DNA of 64,000 nucleotides from Mesodorylaimus sp. YZB2_4 (taxonomy: Eukaryota; Nematoda; Enoplea; Dorylaimida; Dorylaimidae). Each line of letters opens with the position of its first letter. Positions within the stretch are counted from its first letter, which is position 1. The position numbers and the translations under genes were made by a program. The stretch lies in the NCBI GenBank assembly GCA_030248295.1, contig JASANH010000433.1, positions 186,001 through 250,000 of the forward strand, given 5' to 3'. The notes beneath the pieces were generated by a model, which was not told the DNA's origin, searched no databases, and saw nothing but the letters and a program-made list of their open reading frames with translations. Below are positions 1 to 10,694 of the stretch, one piece after another.

Positions 1-1528
1 GGTCACACTGCCAGGGCCAAAGTGGTCGTGAGCTGCAGCCAGTCTCAGGTGAACAGTGTGTGCATGCCTCATGCGGGCATTGAGGAGGGCTTGGTGCTAT
101 GATATGCCAGGTGCAACAGGTGTTTGGCCTGCAGAAGGGAGTGTATACCTTTATGTAGCCCTCGTGCCTTGTAGGCCATGGCGAGTGCATTGGAGTAATC
201 GATCTCCCATGGCTGCGAAACTTCAACCCCTCGGACTGATGTCTCATTGTCAGCCGCAGGTATAGTCGCAAGACTTGCCTTGCTTTAGTCGGAGGTTTTG
301 TCCCGCCGACACTCTCCTGCGCCTGCCAAGCTTGTTTACATTTGGTCGCTGTGTGTGCACCCCCAAGCGCTTGGCCTTGGGAGCGGGCGCGTATGGTCGC
401 TCTATGCGCACCTTCAAGCGAGATACCCGTCGGGTTGATGATTCAGTCTCCTAAGATAGGAAGTCTGCCTAAAGTAGCTGCGTACAGCTTGTCAACGAAT
501 TACACAGGAAAGACTGTTGGACCCAACAGACAGCATCGAGGGTAGCGATCCTAGTACCTGTATTCAGAGTAGACACTGCCCCCTTGCGGCGGGTTGCGTG
601 GGTGTTAGCGTGCCAGTGGAGGTCCTGTTCGAACATGGCCATGCGTTCGAACCCCAGCACCGCACCTGCCTTCTCTTCAATTCGAGAAACTGGCATGAGT
701 CGTCACGTGACGACCTGCAGCTTGTATAAAGCAAGACTAAACAGGGACCACTTCCTTGGATGAGTCGGACATCATTTACTTGAACTCTGTTCGATGCCCC
801 AATAGGGGTCTCAGGAGGTATGGTACCTAGCTGTAAAGCTAGTACGCTTCATGCTTTCACTGCCACCTCTCTCCATATGATCTGTGTGGGAATACGATGC
901 CTGAAACAAGTGAGATTCCTTCTTATTTGTACCCATGACGTGTCCTTGGTCCAGGGAGCCTCTGTACCGAAATGCACCCGAATGAAATCAATTTGCTCGA
1001 GGATAGACCCCGCCAAATACCCAGAGCAGCACCCAGCACTTGTGGGACTAATAAGCAAACTTGAGAGGAAGCCTTACTAATAATGCCTTGTGGAACGTCG
1101 TGTTTCAAAAGCTTATGATTCAGTAATAGGCATGTTTTTCCCTCAAACGGTGCATTTAGTGAGGCTCGCCGTGCGAGCTAGCTTTTGCACGGAGCCGCAG
1201 TTACTGTACGATCACTGCATCACCCAGGTGGGTGAACTCGAAGCCGCCAACTTTATCAGACCTCCGTTAGCTACACTATACTGGCTTCTGGGAGTGCAAA
1301 CACTCCACTGGTTCCCTCCACACCAGGAATACCCAACTCCGGGATTCACTCAGACTGACGATAAATGTGAGAGCATTCCAGTGCCTCCCGTGATTGGCCA
1401 CTCTGAACAGCCTGCCGTCCTGGTCGCGTGTCGGTTGCGTTACGACTTCACAGTACTCTCGTATCTTTGAGGCCACCAGAAGATCAATGCCAGTCGATTT
1501 TGACCATCTCTGATCACTGGAATTAATC
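1..1528. other. No gene recognised
   Basis: The open frames here are short, have no recognisable motif and overlap on both strands. The only structure I note is a perfect 16-bp palindrome centred on CACGTG at 699-714, listed separately. The last few hundred bases must include the upstream region of the GPCR gene. Confidence 0.5.
699..714. promoter_or_regulatory. 16-bp palindrome with E-box core
   Basis: GTCGTCACGTGACGAC is a perfect inverted repeat around CACGTG. This is the type of site bound by bHLH-Zip dimers (MITF/TFE, USF or Max-like). It lies 815 bp upstream of the GPCR start, so a regulatory role is inference only. Confidence 0.25.
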
Positions 1529-2581
1529 ATGAATTCAACCAATAACACGATTAGTACTCGATGCTTTTTCCTACAAACCAATGCTGATTTGGTCAACATG
1601 GTCACATTCACGGCGTACTACATCCTCATGCCAGTCCGATTCCTTATCGGTGTCAGTAACCAATTGCTGGCACTCAAGGCGTTCAAAAAACAAGCCAACA
1701 TCGAGGCCTCCTACGCCTATCAAATATTCGCTTGTTCAGGAAAGCTATACGACATCTGCGAGTTCACGCTCTACGCCATCGTCAAGTTCTTTCTGGCCGG
1801 CATGAATAGAGTGGGCAGCGGGGTCAAGTGGTACATGAGCTCGCACCCACTCATGGTGATTGCAGCCCACGTGTTCCCTGCCACTCGCACATGCGCACTC
1901 CTTCTACCCGTCATCCTGACCACTGCCATGTCCGTCGACAGGGCCTTCGCACTGTACAGACCATTCGTGTACAGAAACGTGAACAAGAAGAGACACCAGA
2001 CGATCGCCGGTGTCACTTGCGTGTCCCTGTGCGTGGTCGGATGCTTCGATTACACTGTACGCTACAAAGTAGTGGACACTGGCCTGGGCTATTACACGGC
2101 CATGTCCAACTTATACTACGCCCAGTCCACCTGGACACCCATATTCGCTTACGGGAGATGCGTGTGCCGAGCGTCTAGCATGCTGATACTCATCGTCAGC
2201 AGCGTCCTTAGTATCAAGCTGTACCGTCAAAGACTGAAACAAGCGTCACAATTGACCAGGGGTACTAAGATGGACATGAAAAAGGAGGCTAGAAGAAGGA
2301 AACACGAAAAAACGCTCTTTGTCTTGACTCTGTTTCAAGTACCCTTTGTTATTTTCACCACTGCTATCTTAACCATTTATACGCTAGGCGCCTTTTTCCA
2401 GCCGACTTTTTCAAGCTGTCAAGGAGTCTTGATATTAGCCATATCCGATATTGCTATCGAAGTAACGGACATCATAGAATTTTATTTGATTCTGGTCGTC
2501 AGCAGCGAATTTCGAAGAGTGGTGTCCGCTGTCATGCCTTGGTGCAAGACCAAGGTGGTATCGACTACAACCCTTGCTTGA
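1529..2581 (+). CDS. Divergent rhodopsin-type (class A) GPCR, single exon
   Basis: This is a 350-residue intronless frame with seven hydrophobic segments, the expected length for a class A receptor. TM1 is near residues 22-48 and TM2 near 60-90. TM3 ends in SVDRAFALYRP, which stands for the usual DRY motif with D-R kept. TM4 is near 160-178 and TM5 near 210-232. A basic loop with KKEARRRKHEK (about 250-260) leads into TM6 (about 262-285). TM7 reads DIIEFYLILVVSSEFRR, so the NPxxY motif is replaced by EFYLI, as in many divergent invertebrate peptide-receptor-like GPCRs. An Asn-rich N-terminus (NSTNNT) offers glycosylation sites. The start at 1529 is preferred because it gives this extracellular head. 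It should act at the plasma membrane through G proteins, but the ligand cannot be read. An FMRFamide/myosuppressin-like or srw-like receptor is the closest guess. Confidence 0.75.
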   Translation: MNSTNNTISTRCFFLQTNADLVNMVTFTAYYILMPVRFLIGVSNQLLALKAFKKQANIEASYAYQIFACSGKLYDICEFTLYAIVKFFLAGMNRVGSGVKWYMSSHPLMVIAAHVFPATRTCALLLPVILTTAMSVDRAFALYRPFVYRNVNKKRHQTIAGVTCVSLCVVGCFDYTVRYKVVDTGLGYYTAMSNLYYAQSTWTPIFAYGRCVCRASSMLILIVSSVLSIKLYRQRLKQASQLTRGTKMDMKKEARRRKHEKTLFVLTLFQVPFVIFTTAILTIYTLGAFFQPTFSSCQGVLILAISDIAIEVTDIIEFYLILVVSSEFRRVVSAVMPWCKTKVVSTTTLA

Positions 2582-3899
2582 GGTGAATGATCGAGGTGGC
2601 ACTGTATGATTACTGGTTGACAGGTGGAAATTTATTCGTATCTACTTAGTCGCACACTGCATGTTGCATAATTGGTACTTTTTCAGTAAGAGTCTTGGGC
2701 TAAGCGACCAAGGAAAACGGCCGCCCACAGTTATTTATTATCCTCGACTATGTCTCCTGGAGAGAAGATTATTGAAGGGGCCCATTTGAGGGGGTGCAAC
2801 AAACTTTAATATGCTTCATGCAAGCTGTCTTAAAGATTACATGCACTATCACTTGTGGCGCCAGCGCAGCTCTGTGCCATGAAGGTACCTACAGTATAAA
2901 TTTTGTACTTGAACGCAGTCAAGCAGTCTCTGTACGATTAATCGCACAGACATTACGTTTCTTGATACTAAAAGTGTCCATCTTGGCGTTCAGCACGAGG
3001 CCGTTCTGGCTCGAAATGGCCATGTGGCATGCTGAATGGCCGTACATCGGAGAGGAAATCATTTCGTGTACGATAAGGTTGGAAGTACAGCTCGATGCGA
3101 TCCGTCAAATAAGCGCGCCATGCGACGTTTTAGGCACCTTTTTACATTGTCAGTTCACCCAAAAGTGTCGCATCGCACAATTATTTGACTCATAGCATCG
3201 AACCATACTTTCAGCTTAATATGTCTCTCTACCCTTGAGTGCACGTACCTTTGCTTGGGTGCATGGGATTGGGTGTAAATAAAGCATGAACATGAGGACT
3301 GAGCAGCACAGGACCTCCTAGTAGTCGTAGGCATTGGAGGCATCAACTTCTGCTTCGCCTGGAGGTGACGTAGGGCCCCCAGACGCTGAAAAGGCCTATT
3401 ACTGTACACTGCAGGGAAATACCAATGCATGTACAGACACCTTGCATGTGTACCATGCTACCCCCGACGCTCCGCTGGGGTACACCACGGCCCGTCCAAT
3501 AACGCGTAATGACTCTGTTGCACAGAGAAGAGACACCCCTAAATGACCACGCCCAGGCGAGGTCAATACATAACTCAAGAGCCTGAACTCCTTGGACCCT
3601 CTCCCCCTCAAAATGATTCAGTACAGCCCATTTGATTTCTGTTCCCGACAGACTATCAAGTCACTAACAAGAGGCCGTGACAGTACAGAGATTTGGGTAT
3701 CATATCTTTGTATTTCTCGGTAGAGAGCGACTGCTCGTCCAGAGTTAGACCACTGCGCACTGATGCGAGCCTTGAGAAACCTCGACTTTTCACCACTGAC
3801 TGTTGACTTACTCCATAGCATCCTTCTGCACTTCGGAACAGAAGCCTAACGAGTTGGCAGCCTCGGCTTATGGACACCAACTGGGTTTGTAGTAGAGCT
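2582..3899. other. No gene recognised
   Basis: Short overlapping frames without motifs. It includes the 3' flank of the GPCR gene. I see no repeat or structured RNA here. Confidence 0.4.
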
Positions 3900-4031
3900 G
3901 GGACTGGCTTCACAATCAGCTAGGACATGTCCTCAAGTTAGGACGGTCAAATCACAATTACTGCATGTAGGATAGGACTTAGGGTGTCCTAATATTTAGG
4001 ACATGTCCTGGGTGATTGTGAAACCGGCCCC
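3900..4031. mobile_element. MITE-like inverted-repeat element, about 132 bp
   Basis: The two ends are inverted copies of each other. The left end reads GGCTTCACAATCA then AGGACATGTCCT. The right end, reverse complemented, reads GGTTTCACAATCA then AGGACATGTCCT, and both continue into an AGGAC-containing stretch. Each arm is about 40 bp, and AGGACATGTCCT is itself a palindrome. Only about 40 bp lies between the arms, so nothing is encoded. This is the architecture of a non-autonomous DNA transposon (MITE). The flanks GAGCTG and CTGGTG may hold a short target duplication, which I cannot fix exactly. Confidence 0.7.
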
Positions 4032-5445
4032 CTGGTGCCTATCAGCCGAGACTGTTAGTCCACACAGCCTCGATTGCTGCATAAGGATAAGGCTGACTGC
4101 AAAAAATAGAAAAAGGAAAAAATAAGGCTGACTGCTGACCGCTCAATACGGCTTTCGTTCGAGTGAACATTCTATGAGATTCAATGGAGTTATCTACAAC
4201 AGACCAGTTCACAGCTTTGTTAAGGCCCGTTTGTACTCATGCCGTAGGCCGGGCTACGTTCCGGGGATTTTATTTGGGTCGCCGGGAATCACGCTATTGC
4301 TAGCTGTAGAATGTTGACCAGTTGCTGAACACGCTGTGCAGTACATTGATTGCGCGAGGATGCAACCTTGTTGCAGCAAATGGTCAAGGACCGCCTGATG
4401 ACGACGAACGAGGCGATGGACATCGAGCGGCGATGCGAGGTGCTGATGGTGCCCGGCGGAGGGAAGGCCAAGTTGAGCTATCATGCTGCAGGCCCACAAC
4501 AGGCGATGTGATGAAGGGATGTTGAGTCGTGATGCGGTGGTGCTGCGGGTCAATTACTTCATGAGGATGCGTGCGTGATCGACTTGCGAGTAAGGCAGCG
4601 AGGAAGCATCCTCTGGAAAAAATAACATCTTTCTCTCTCCCATTTTATCAGAATTCAGCCAGTCAATGTCTTTTTTGGCCGTTGATCAAAACCTCTGCTG
4701 TTTGACATTATCATAAGGTCTCACAAACGACTTCACGAAACCCTTTAAGACTATGTACGTTGGTATTATGCCGATCAGCTTAACTGACTCGTATTCAGGA
4801 CAATAGTGCCGATAAACACCAAGATCTGACAAACAAAGGTTGTCGTGGGTGTGTAATTGGCATCTTCTAGGGGTAAGGGACAATAGCCACTGGGACTCCA
4901 CGCACTACCATTTATTACCAAGCCTGGTAGGCGGAGGAGGGAGGTGGCCGACCGAAGTCGCCAAGACAAAAACTCCGGCTGGAGCAGGCAAGTCTTGCGA
5001 CTATATGCGGCTGAACCACCATCAAAGGGGGTTGACGTCTACCAGCCAGGGGAGACTATCCATCACTCTCTCCCACTCGCCATGGCACCAGGCACGAGGG
5101 TTACACACTGGATCTAACCTACCGACAGGGACTACCCAAATGAACTACCCTGTGTACAGTACATGAGATAGGTACAATACCGATGTTGCTTATCGGCGAG
5201 GATGGTCATTGTGAGTGTGTCTTTCAATATGTTCTTCTGCAAAGTTCAAATGGCCAAAATTCACACGCGTCCAGATGGCCCCGAGGGCCGAGCCATAGAT
5301 TAGTTTGTACGCTGAAAACCATTAGCAAACTCTTTGCGGTCGCCAGAAAAATGCTTTACGATGCAGGTTGCTAAGCTCGTTGACCATCATTTTCAATGTC
5401 TACTGGGAAAAGATCGGCCGCTGTCTTGCAGTTAGAAGCGTCGCA
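4032..5445. other. No gene recognised
   Basis: Nothing codes here that I can recognise. A short direct repeat (AAGGCTGACTGC) occurs twice near 4089 and 4125, separated by an A-rich spacer. The last 100 bp should contain the promoter and leader of the REEP-like gene, including a possible splice acceptor (GTCTTGCAG, 5422-5430) just before its ATG. Confidence 0.4.
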
Positions 5446-6414
5446 ATGGTGAAAATTCAGGAAGTGGCTGCCGATCCGGCTGCTAACGCTCCAAACGAAG
5501 AACCAGCACCGGCTGCACCAGCCGAAGATGATCGGCCGTCCATGGCGAAATTGCGACGTTGGGTGGAGGAGGAAAGCGATGGCGTGTGCCAGAAGGCGTT
5601 GGGCTGGCTCAGTCAGCGGACGGAGAAACCAAAGTGGGAGATCTTCTGGTGGACGTGCTTTATCATATCAGTGGTCATGGCCCGCACTCCCTTCCTCGCC
5701 CCGCTCATCTGCAACACAATTTCCATCGCCGCCTACTCCATGAAAGGCACCTTGACTGCCTTGGCCTATCGGCAGTGGGACCAAGTGGGCAACTGGTTGG
5801 TCTACTGGCTCATCTTCCAGTTTGTTAGCGCCTTCGTAAGCGAACGCATTGTACTGATTAAAAAGAACCCCGAAAACTTCGCCTTTTAGGACGTGTACGC
5901 CGAGGACAATCCTTTGTTCTACCCCTCAAAAACTGCTCTGATGATCTACCTCCAGCTGCCTCCCTTGTTCGGAGCCCGCTATGTGCGCCGTTTGTGGGTC
6001 GACCCCATCGTCTACGTCGGCCAACGGGACATTTTTGCCGTCATCAAGGGAGCTCACCCTTGGCTGCAGAAACGTGTCTACCAGTTGGACCAGAACAAGC
6101 TGGACTCCATGGAATCGCAGCAGGTCCTCGACCACGTCCTCTTGGTGCGTCACGATTCACAGACTTTTCGTTTCTCGAGCCTATTGGTTGATACGTTACA
6201 GATTCGACTCAACTTCTGGCGCAGGCTGACGCTGCGGGACCCCATCGTTCCACCACCTCGCTCCCCAGTGGCCGATGGCTCGTTGGGCTCGAGCGGCGGG
6301 TTTACGGCCAGGGATCCTAACGATCCTGGCAGCGGTGGCGGCTCGTCAGCTCCTTTCAATGACAACAGCAACGACGGGTCTTTCATTGGAGGGCCTCCTC
6401 CAGGGCGAAAGTGA
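5446..6414 (+). CDS. REEP/TB2-DP1-HVA22 family ER membrane protein, with at least one 54-bp intron
   Basis: This family shapes tubular ER through hydrophobic hairpins. The start at 5446 (GCAATGG) gives an Ala/Pro-rich head, then TM-like segments with LICNTISIAAYS and NWLVYWLIFQFVSAF. After these come FYPSKTALMIYLQLPP and GARYVRRLWVDPIV, matching the TB2/DP1 order YW-x-VF, FY-x-x-K, P-x-x-x-G. An in-frame TAG at 5887 looks like a break. It is the end of a GTAAGC...TTTTAG intron (5836-5889, 54 bp, phase 0); removing it joins SAF to DVYAEDNP, which restores the family pattern. A second candidate intron, 6145-6201 (57 bp, also phase 0), would join DHVLL to IRLNFW; its use is uncertain because both readings stay open. 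The C-terminus is Gly/Ser/Pro-rich and probably disordered. Confidence 0.75.
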
Positions 6415-6924
6415 TCTGTCATGTGATCTCTCTTGTAAATGCAGAATGTGCTGCACTCGTTACGTGCATGCAATCGTGAATCACTGGCTTACTTTGTTGT
6501 TTCTCAAAAATTCGTGACTGGCGCAGTTCGAATATTTCAAACTCCCGTATTCGGCTCCCTACTGTACTAAATGGAGTTACGAACACACCAATGGCTTCCG
6601 GATGCTCTTACTAGAGAATGCTCACCTCGCTTGTGGAAGCTTCTAATCGGGGGGCGAAACTGCTCAGAGACGAAATGTGCGGGGGACTGAAGATGGGGAG
6701 GAACTTCCCGCAAACCATCACGCACATAGCACACCGTCCCAATATTTGGCGGATGGCCCTGGAACACCTTTTTTTTCAATACAAGTCTATGAGGAGCGCA
6801 TAAGTCACCAAAAGAACCATTGAGAAGCCGGACGGAACGTTCGAGGCATTTGGCAATTTAGGTTTCAGTCAAACCAACCTCGTGGCTCCTTTTTAGAACT
6901 GCGATGCCGACTGCTCCCTACACA
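6415..6924. other. Convergent intergenic region, no gene seen
   Basis: It lies between the REEP-like stop and the end of the SDR relic on the other strand. Short frames only, and no clear polyadenylation signal that I would defend. Confidence 0.4.
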
Positions 6925-7599
6925 TCATTTCCATCGACTGGTCAATTGGTCACTTTCCCTCCATAGCTCGCTGGCCAGTTGGTCATCGAGGGCTTTGACG
7001 TTCAGCGCATCAGGCCTGCAGTTCGAAAAATAGTGACTTGACATTCTGCACGTCATCCGACGTTGCCACGTACAGCACGGACTGGGCCCCTAGAGATGGG
7101 CTCTAAAAAATAACAGCCTTAAGTACGAGACGTAAGAAGGGAGAAACGATCCATACAATGGCCGATGGGTCAATACCCCAGAAGAAACTGAAACTCCAAG
7201 GCATATTTCTCATTATCGACGTTCGGACTCGACCAGGGTGCACGCTGTTTACTGACACACCTGAAACTGGAATTTTTTTTGAGCACAGTCGGACCAGCGG
7301 AGAAGTGGGCTTACCCTTCCCGTACAATCTTCTCGCCAACTCCCTCGTCCACACGATCATCTCGAAACTGGTCCACGAATAAGCAATGAACCAGTGGTAG
7401 TCTCGCTTTGACCCATTCATGTCCCTCGTATCAAAATTACTGGCTTAGTCGTAGCAGTTCGACGACACGTTGACTATGCGGCTGGGACTGCTGCTCACAA
7501 TGCGCTCCAGCAACAGATTGGTCAGAAGGAAGTGATTCAAGTAATTGGCTTGCAGCGTTTCCTCCAAGCCGTCCACCGTCTGCTTTCTTTGCATATTGA

Positions 7600-8003
7600 C
7601 TTAAAAAGAGGAGTTAAGGAGCAAACAAGTTTGTCAAGACCCAGGGACCTACTAGTCAGGCATGTGTCTTTAACGACTGAGTGAATTGAGTCCCCATCGT
7701 CTGACTCAACCAGACTCGCTTGGAATGGCTCCTCTGGGACCAGAGGAACGGTTGACTGTGAGTACTCTGAGACAACTGGAGGTTCTTGGCACCCAAGAAA
7801 TCTCACATTGTGCCCATTCACACATTATAAAAACTTAAATCCTGAGCGGGAATCGAACCCGCGCCCCTTTGGGAGGATGGGTGGTATTTTGTAGCGTTTC
7901 TTAGATTAAGCTTCTAATATGGTGTTCAGTCAGCACTCAGGGCGAGGATCACCCTCCCCAGCGGTTCTATCAATCTAATGGCGGCGAAAGAGGAGACACT
8001 CAC
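7600..8003 (-). other. Long intron of the SDR relic
   Basis: Donor GTGAGT follows ILINNAAL and the acceptor TTTTTAAG precedes [11 protein letters not shown]. The intron holds a tRNA-like retroposon fragment at about 7828-7872. Confidence 0.6.
7828..7872 (-). repeat. tRNA-derived SINE fragment (B-box end)
   Basis: On the minus strand it reads GCGCGGGTTCGATTCCCGC, a perfect T-arm with pol III B box, followed about 20 bases later by AAGTTTTT. The same arm-plus-AAGTTTTT layout occurs near 41800 and 44640, which points to a dispersed family rather than a tRNA gene. The 5' half is not recognisable. Confidence 0.5.
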
Positions 8004-8424
8004 TCAAAGCAGCATTATTAATTAGAATATGGATTTTATTATCCAAAGCCAAAAATTTCTTGGCAAACATGCGCACAGTCGTGAAATCACTCAGGTTGGC
8101 AAAGTGGACAAAAATATTCTCATTTCCGGTCTCTCCTTTGATTTCGTTCACCGCTGATTCCCCTTTTTTCAAATCACGCGCCAGAATATGGATAATAGCA
8201 CCGTGCTTGGCCAATGCCCTTGCGCATTCTTTACCGATGCCTAAAAAGGGAATTTTACTGAAACCGAGTCCCAGTGGTTCAAGTAGTCGGCGCAGAGAGT
8301 TGAACGGAAAAATTCCGCACCCGCAGTTCCTCCGGTTATGACCACAACTTTTCCTTTTAAGGACTTTTCAATGCGATGCCTTCTTGTGCTCAGGTTCATC
8401 CATAATGATGTGACGAGGACAGGG

Positions 8425-9825
8425 CCATAACTGGCACTGTCCTCGTCGCCAATTATGTCCGAGATTTTGGAGAGGCACGTTGACCGTCTTCTTCGTAAGC
8501 ATATCTCATTGTCAGAAAGTCAGCATGGATTCAGTAAGCGAAGATCAACTACTGGAGCTCTGATTACGCAAAATATCCATAATTGGCTCAGTCAGAAGAC
8601 GTACGGTTTGGTAGTTGGCATCTTCTTGGACGTGCAGAAAGCATTTGACCGAGTTCCGCATTCACTTCTACTGCGTACTCTGCAATCCCAGCATCGAGTT
8701 CCCAACAAATTAATCAGCTTGATTTATTCGTATTTGAAAGATCGTCAACAGTACGTTAGTGTGAAAGACTGTGCATCCAGGAGCGAACGGGTGGTATCTG
8801 GCGTACCACAAGGGAGCGTGCTTGGCCCTCTTATTTATTTCGTTCATTGACCCGTTATTGCGAGCCTGTTCATCGAAATTCCCTGAGTTTCGGCTCCAGT
8901 GTTACGCGGACGATACATGCTTACTTGTCCCATTGCCTTCTATGGAGCGCGACGAAAGTACGATTCAACCTTTTTGTGCGACTGGTTTCACTTATTTGGT
9001 CTGGACTTTAATGCGTCGAAAAGTCAGGCTTGCGTTTCGTTACACCCATGTCCCCTTCGACCGAATGCCTTCATTGACCCTTGATGGACAGCGTCTTGTT
9101 TTCGTTGATGAAGTCGCTTATTTGGGGGTCACAATGTCGGCGGACATGAAATTTTCTGAGCACGTGGCGAAAATTTCCTCTAGTGCACGAAGAATGTTGG
9201 GTGCACTTCGTCGCAAACTTGGTCGGCACGCATCACCTCACGTTCTTGGAGCGGTGTACTCGGCTTGTATTCGATCCAAATTGGAATACGCCTGTCAGGC
9301 ATGGGATACGATTTTGAAGGCTGACATTGAGAATTTGGAACGTGCCCAGAGATACGCTCTCCGACTTATCATCAACGATTGGTCCAGTGGATATGACGAT
9401 CTTTTATAAGTTGTGGGATGGCAGCCTTTGGCTCGCAGGCGACAGGAAGTGAAGCTAGTCCAGTTTCATAAATTTTATCATGGTAGGCACGATTATCCGA
9501 ATGCTCGTTTCAGACATGTATTGGAGCCTGGTAGGAGGATGAGTGAAAGAGTGAACAAAGAGCATTCACTGTTTTTACCTGAAAATAGCACAAGGACCAA
9601 GGCTTTTGAGCAGTGCTTTGAACATTCGACCATTATTTTATGGAACAAATTGAGTTCTGAATTGGCCTGGACATACAGCACTGATGTTTTTAGAAAGGGT
9701 CTTTCGAGTGCCGCTTTGTAGTGTGTTCTTTGACTGAGCTGCTTATGCTATATTTCCTGTGTGTCCCACGATCTTAGTGCGCTGAAGCGTTTACGTGAGG
9801 AATAAACAGTAAACAGTAAACAGTA
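8425..9825 (+). mobile_element. 5'-truncated LINE of the CR1/L2/Jockey-like group
   Basis: A reverse transcriptase without its N-terminus. It starts inside the ISLLP-type block (SSSPIMSEILERHVDRLL), then LSESQHGFSKRRST, GIFLDVQKAFDRVPHSLLL and VSGVPQGSVLGPL. The frame then shifts once (about 8840) into FIDPLLRACSS, YADDTCLLVPL (catalytic YADD), FVDEVAYLGVTMSADMKFSEHV and LEYACQAWDT. It shifts or stops again near 9408 before the terminal domain ending at 9721. The 3' end is a tandem AAACAGT repeat (9801-9825), the microsatellite-like tail used by CR1/L2-type elements. The two breaks and the truncation make it a dead, fairly young copy. Its left edge lies about 25 bp from the first ATG of the SDR relic. 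Confidence 0.85.
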
Positions 9826-10694
9826 ATGGCCCCCACAGTATAGCACAGGGATCGTGGCAGCTCAGTCGGCCAAGTAAGTTCAGGAAATTTAGAAGGCATT
9901 GGGGAAAATGGCGAGCAGGCGACGACTATCAGCAGCACATATGCCGAAAAAGTGCTTGCACTGAATATATGTAGTCACATCACGCACGGCGAACGTAAAA
10001 TGCCATACTCTCTAAGAAGGTACAGTCAGGAAAAGCGGCGGGATTGGAGGCAATAACTGGGACAAAACTGGTTTCTGTGGCGCGAACCCGATGTCACGGG
10101 AGGGTGCAGTTGATAGGTGGCACTGTTGATGTGCAGGACTCGATGGCGAATGGCATCGACGGTTCTTGTTCACAAGACACCACGCGGAACAGTCAAACGT
10201 GTTCGAGATGCTCACTGGATTCTTGAACTCTAGCAAAAAATAAAATGGACTTTTTCAACGGCTTAGGATACACTGTGTTGAAGGAATGGTGTGTGAGCGG
10301 GCAACACTCCAATGAACTCCAATGAATTTGTGAGTAGATCTCAATTGAAACTGGCCAAACACCTTGTCCTCGCATTCGTCTCTACCGTATTCGAGAGAAG
10401 GCCAAACACCAAAAATATCACTCTCTCTCCAGGGAGACAGTCTCGAGCATCTCAGAAGACTGGGTGGGCAAAGAAGCGAGCTTTTTTGGTTGTTTGCAAA
10501 TTTAAGCCGGACTGTCACTTGGTGAGCCAGTCGGGGACACGCAACTTGTACGGCCAACTGCTCATGCACAACGACTGTACTGTATTTGGGACCACATTTG
10601 CCAGGGAAACACATCACACATCGGACTTTGCACTCAACACGCCGACAGCAAATCGATTTGTCACTGTCGTCTGTCGACCGAAACTTTTCGCTGA
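9826..10694. other. No gene securely recognised
   Basis: A 138-codon plus-strand frame (10312-10728) and a 147-codon minus-strand frame overlap here. Neither shows a family motif. The right edge abuts the last exon of the minus-strand Lys-rich gene. Confidence 0.35.

Larger units (their letters stand above)
6925..8399 (-). pseudogene. Retinol-dehydrogenase-like SDR, unprocessed pseudogene
   Basis: The order of SDR motifs is complete across exons. ATG is at 8399, then VVVITGGTAG joins GIGKECARALAKHG across an 80-bp intron (8320-8241) to make the TGxxxGIG cofactor loop. FVHFANLSDF and ILINNAAL follow, then a 404-bp intron (8003-7600), then [27 protein letters not shown] and TRELARRLYGK. After a 54-bp intron (7314-7261) come GVSVNSVHPGRVRT and SLGAQSVLYVATSDD. 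The tail QLASELWRESDQL ends at 6925. Breaks: TAA after VSSNCYD (about 7448), TAG before SPSLGAQ (about 7100, unless a 54-bp intron removes it) and a one-base shift before PDALNVK (about 7019). The catalytic YxxxK reads YSWTS, so the Lys is missing. Introns are retained, so it decayed in place rather than being retrocopied. Uncorrected sequencing errors could explain some breaks but not the lost Lys. Confidence 0.75.
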
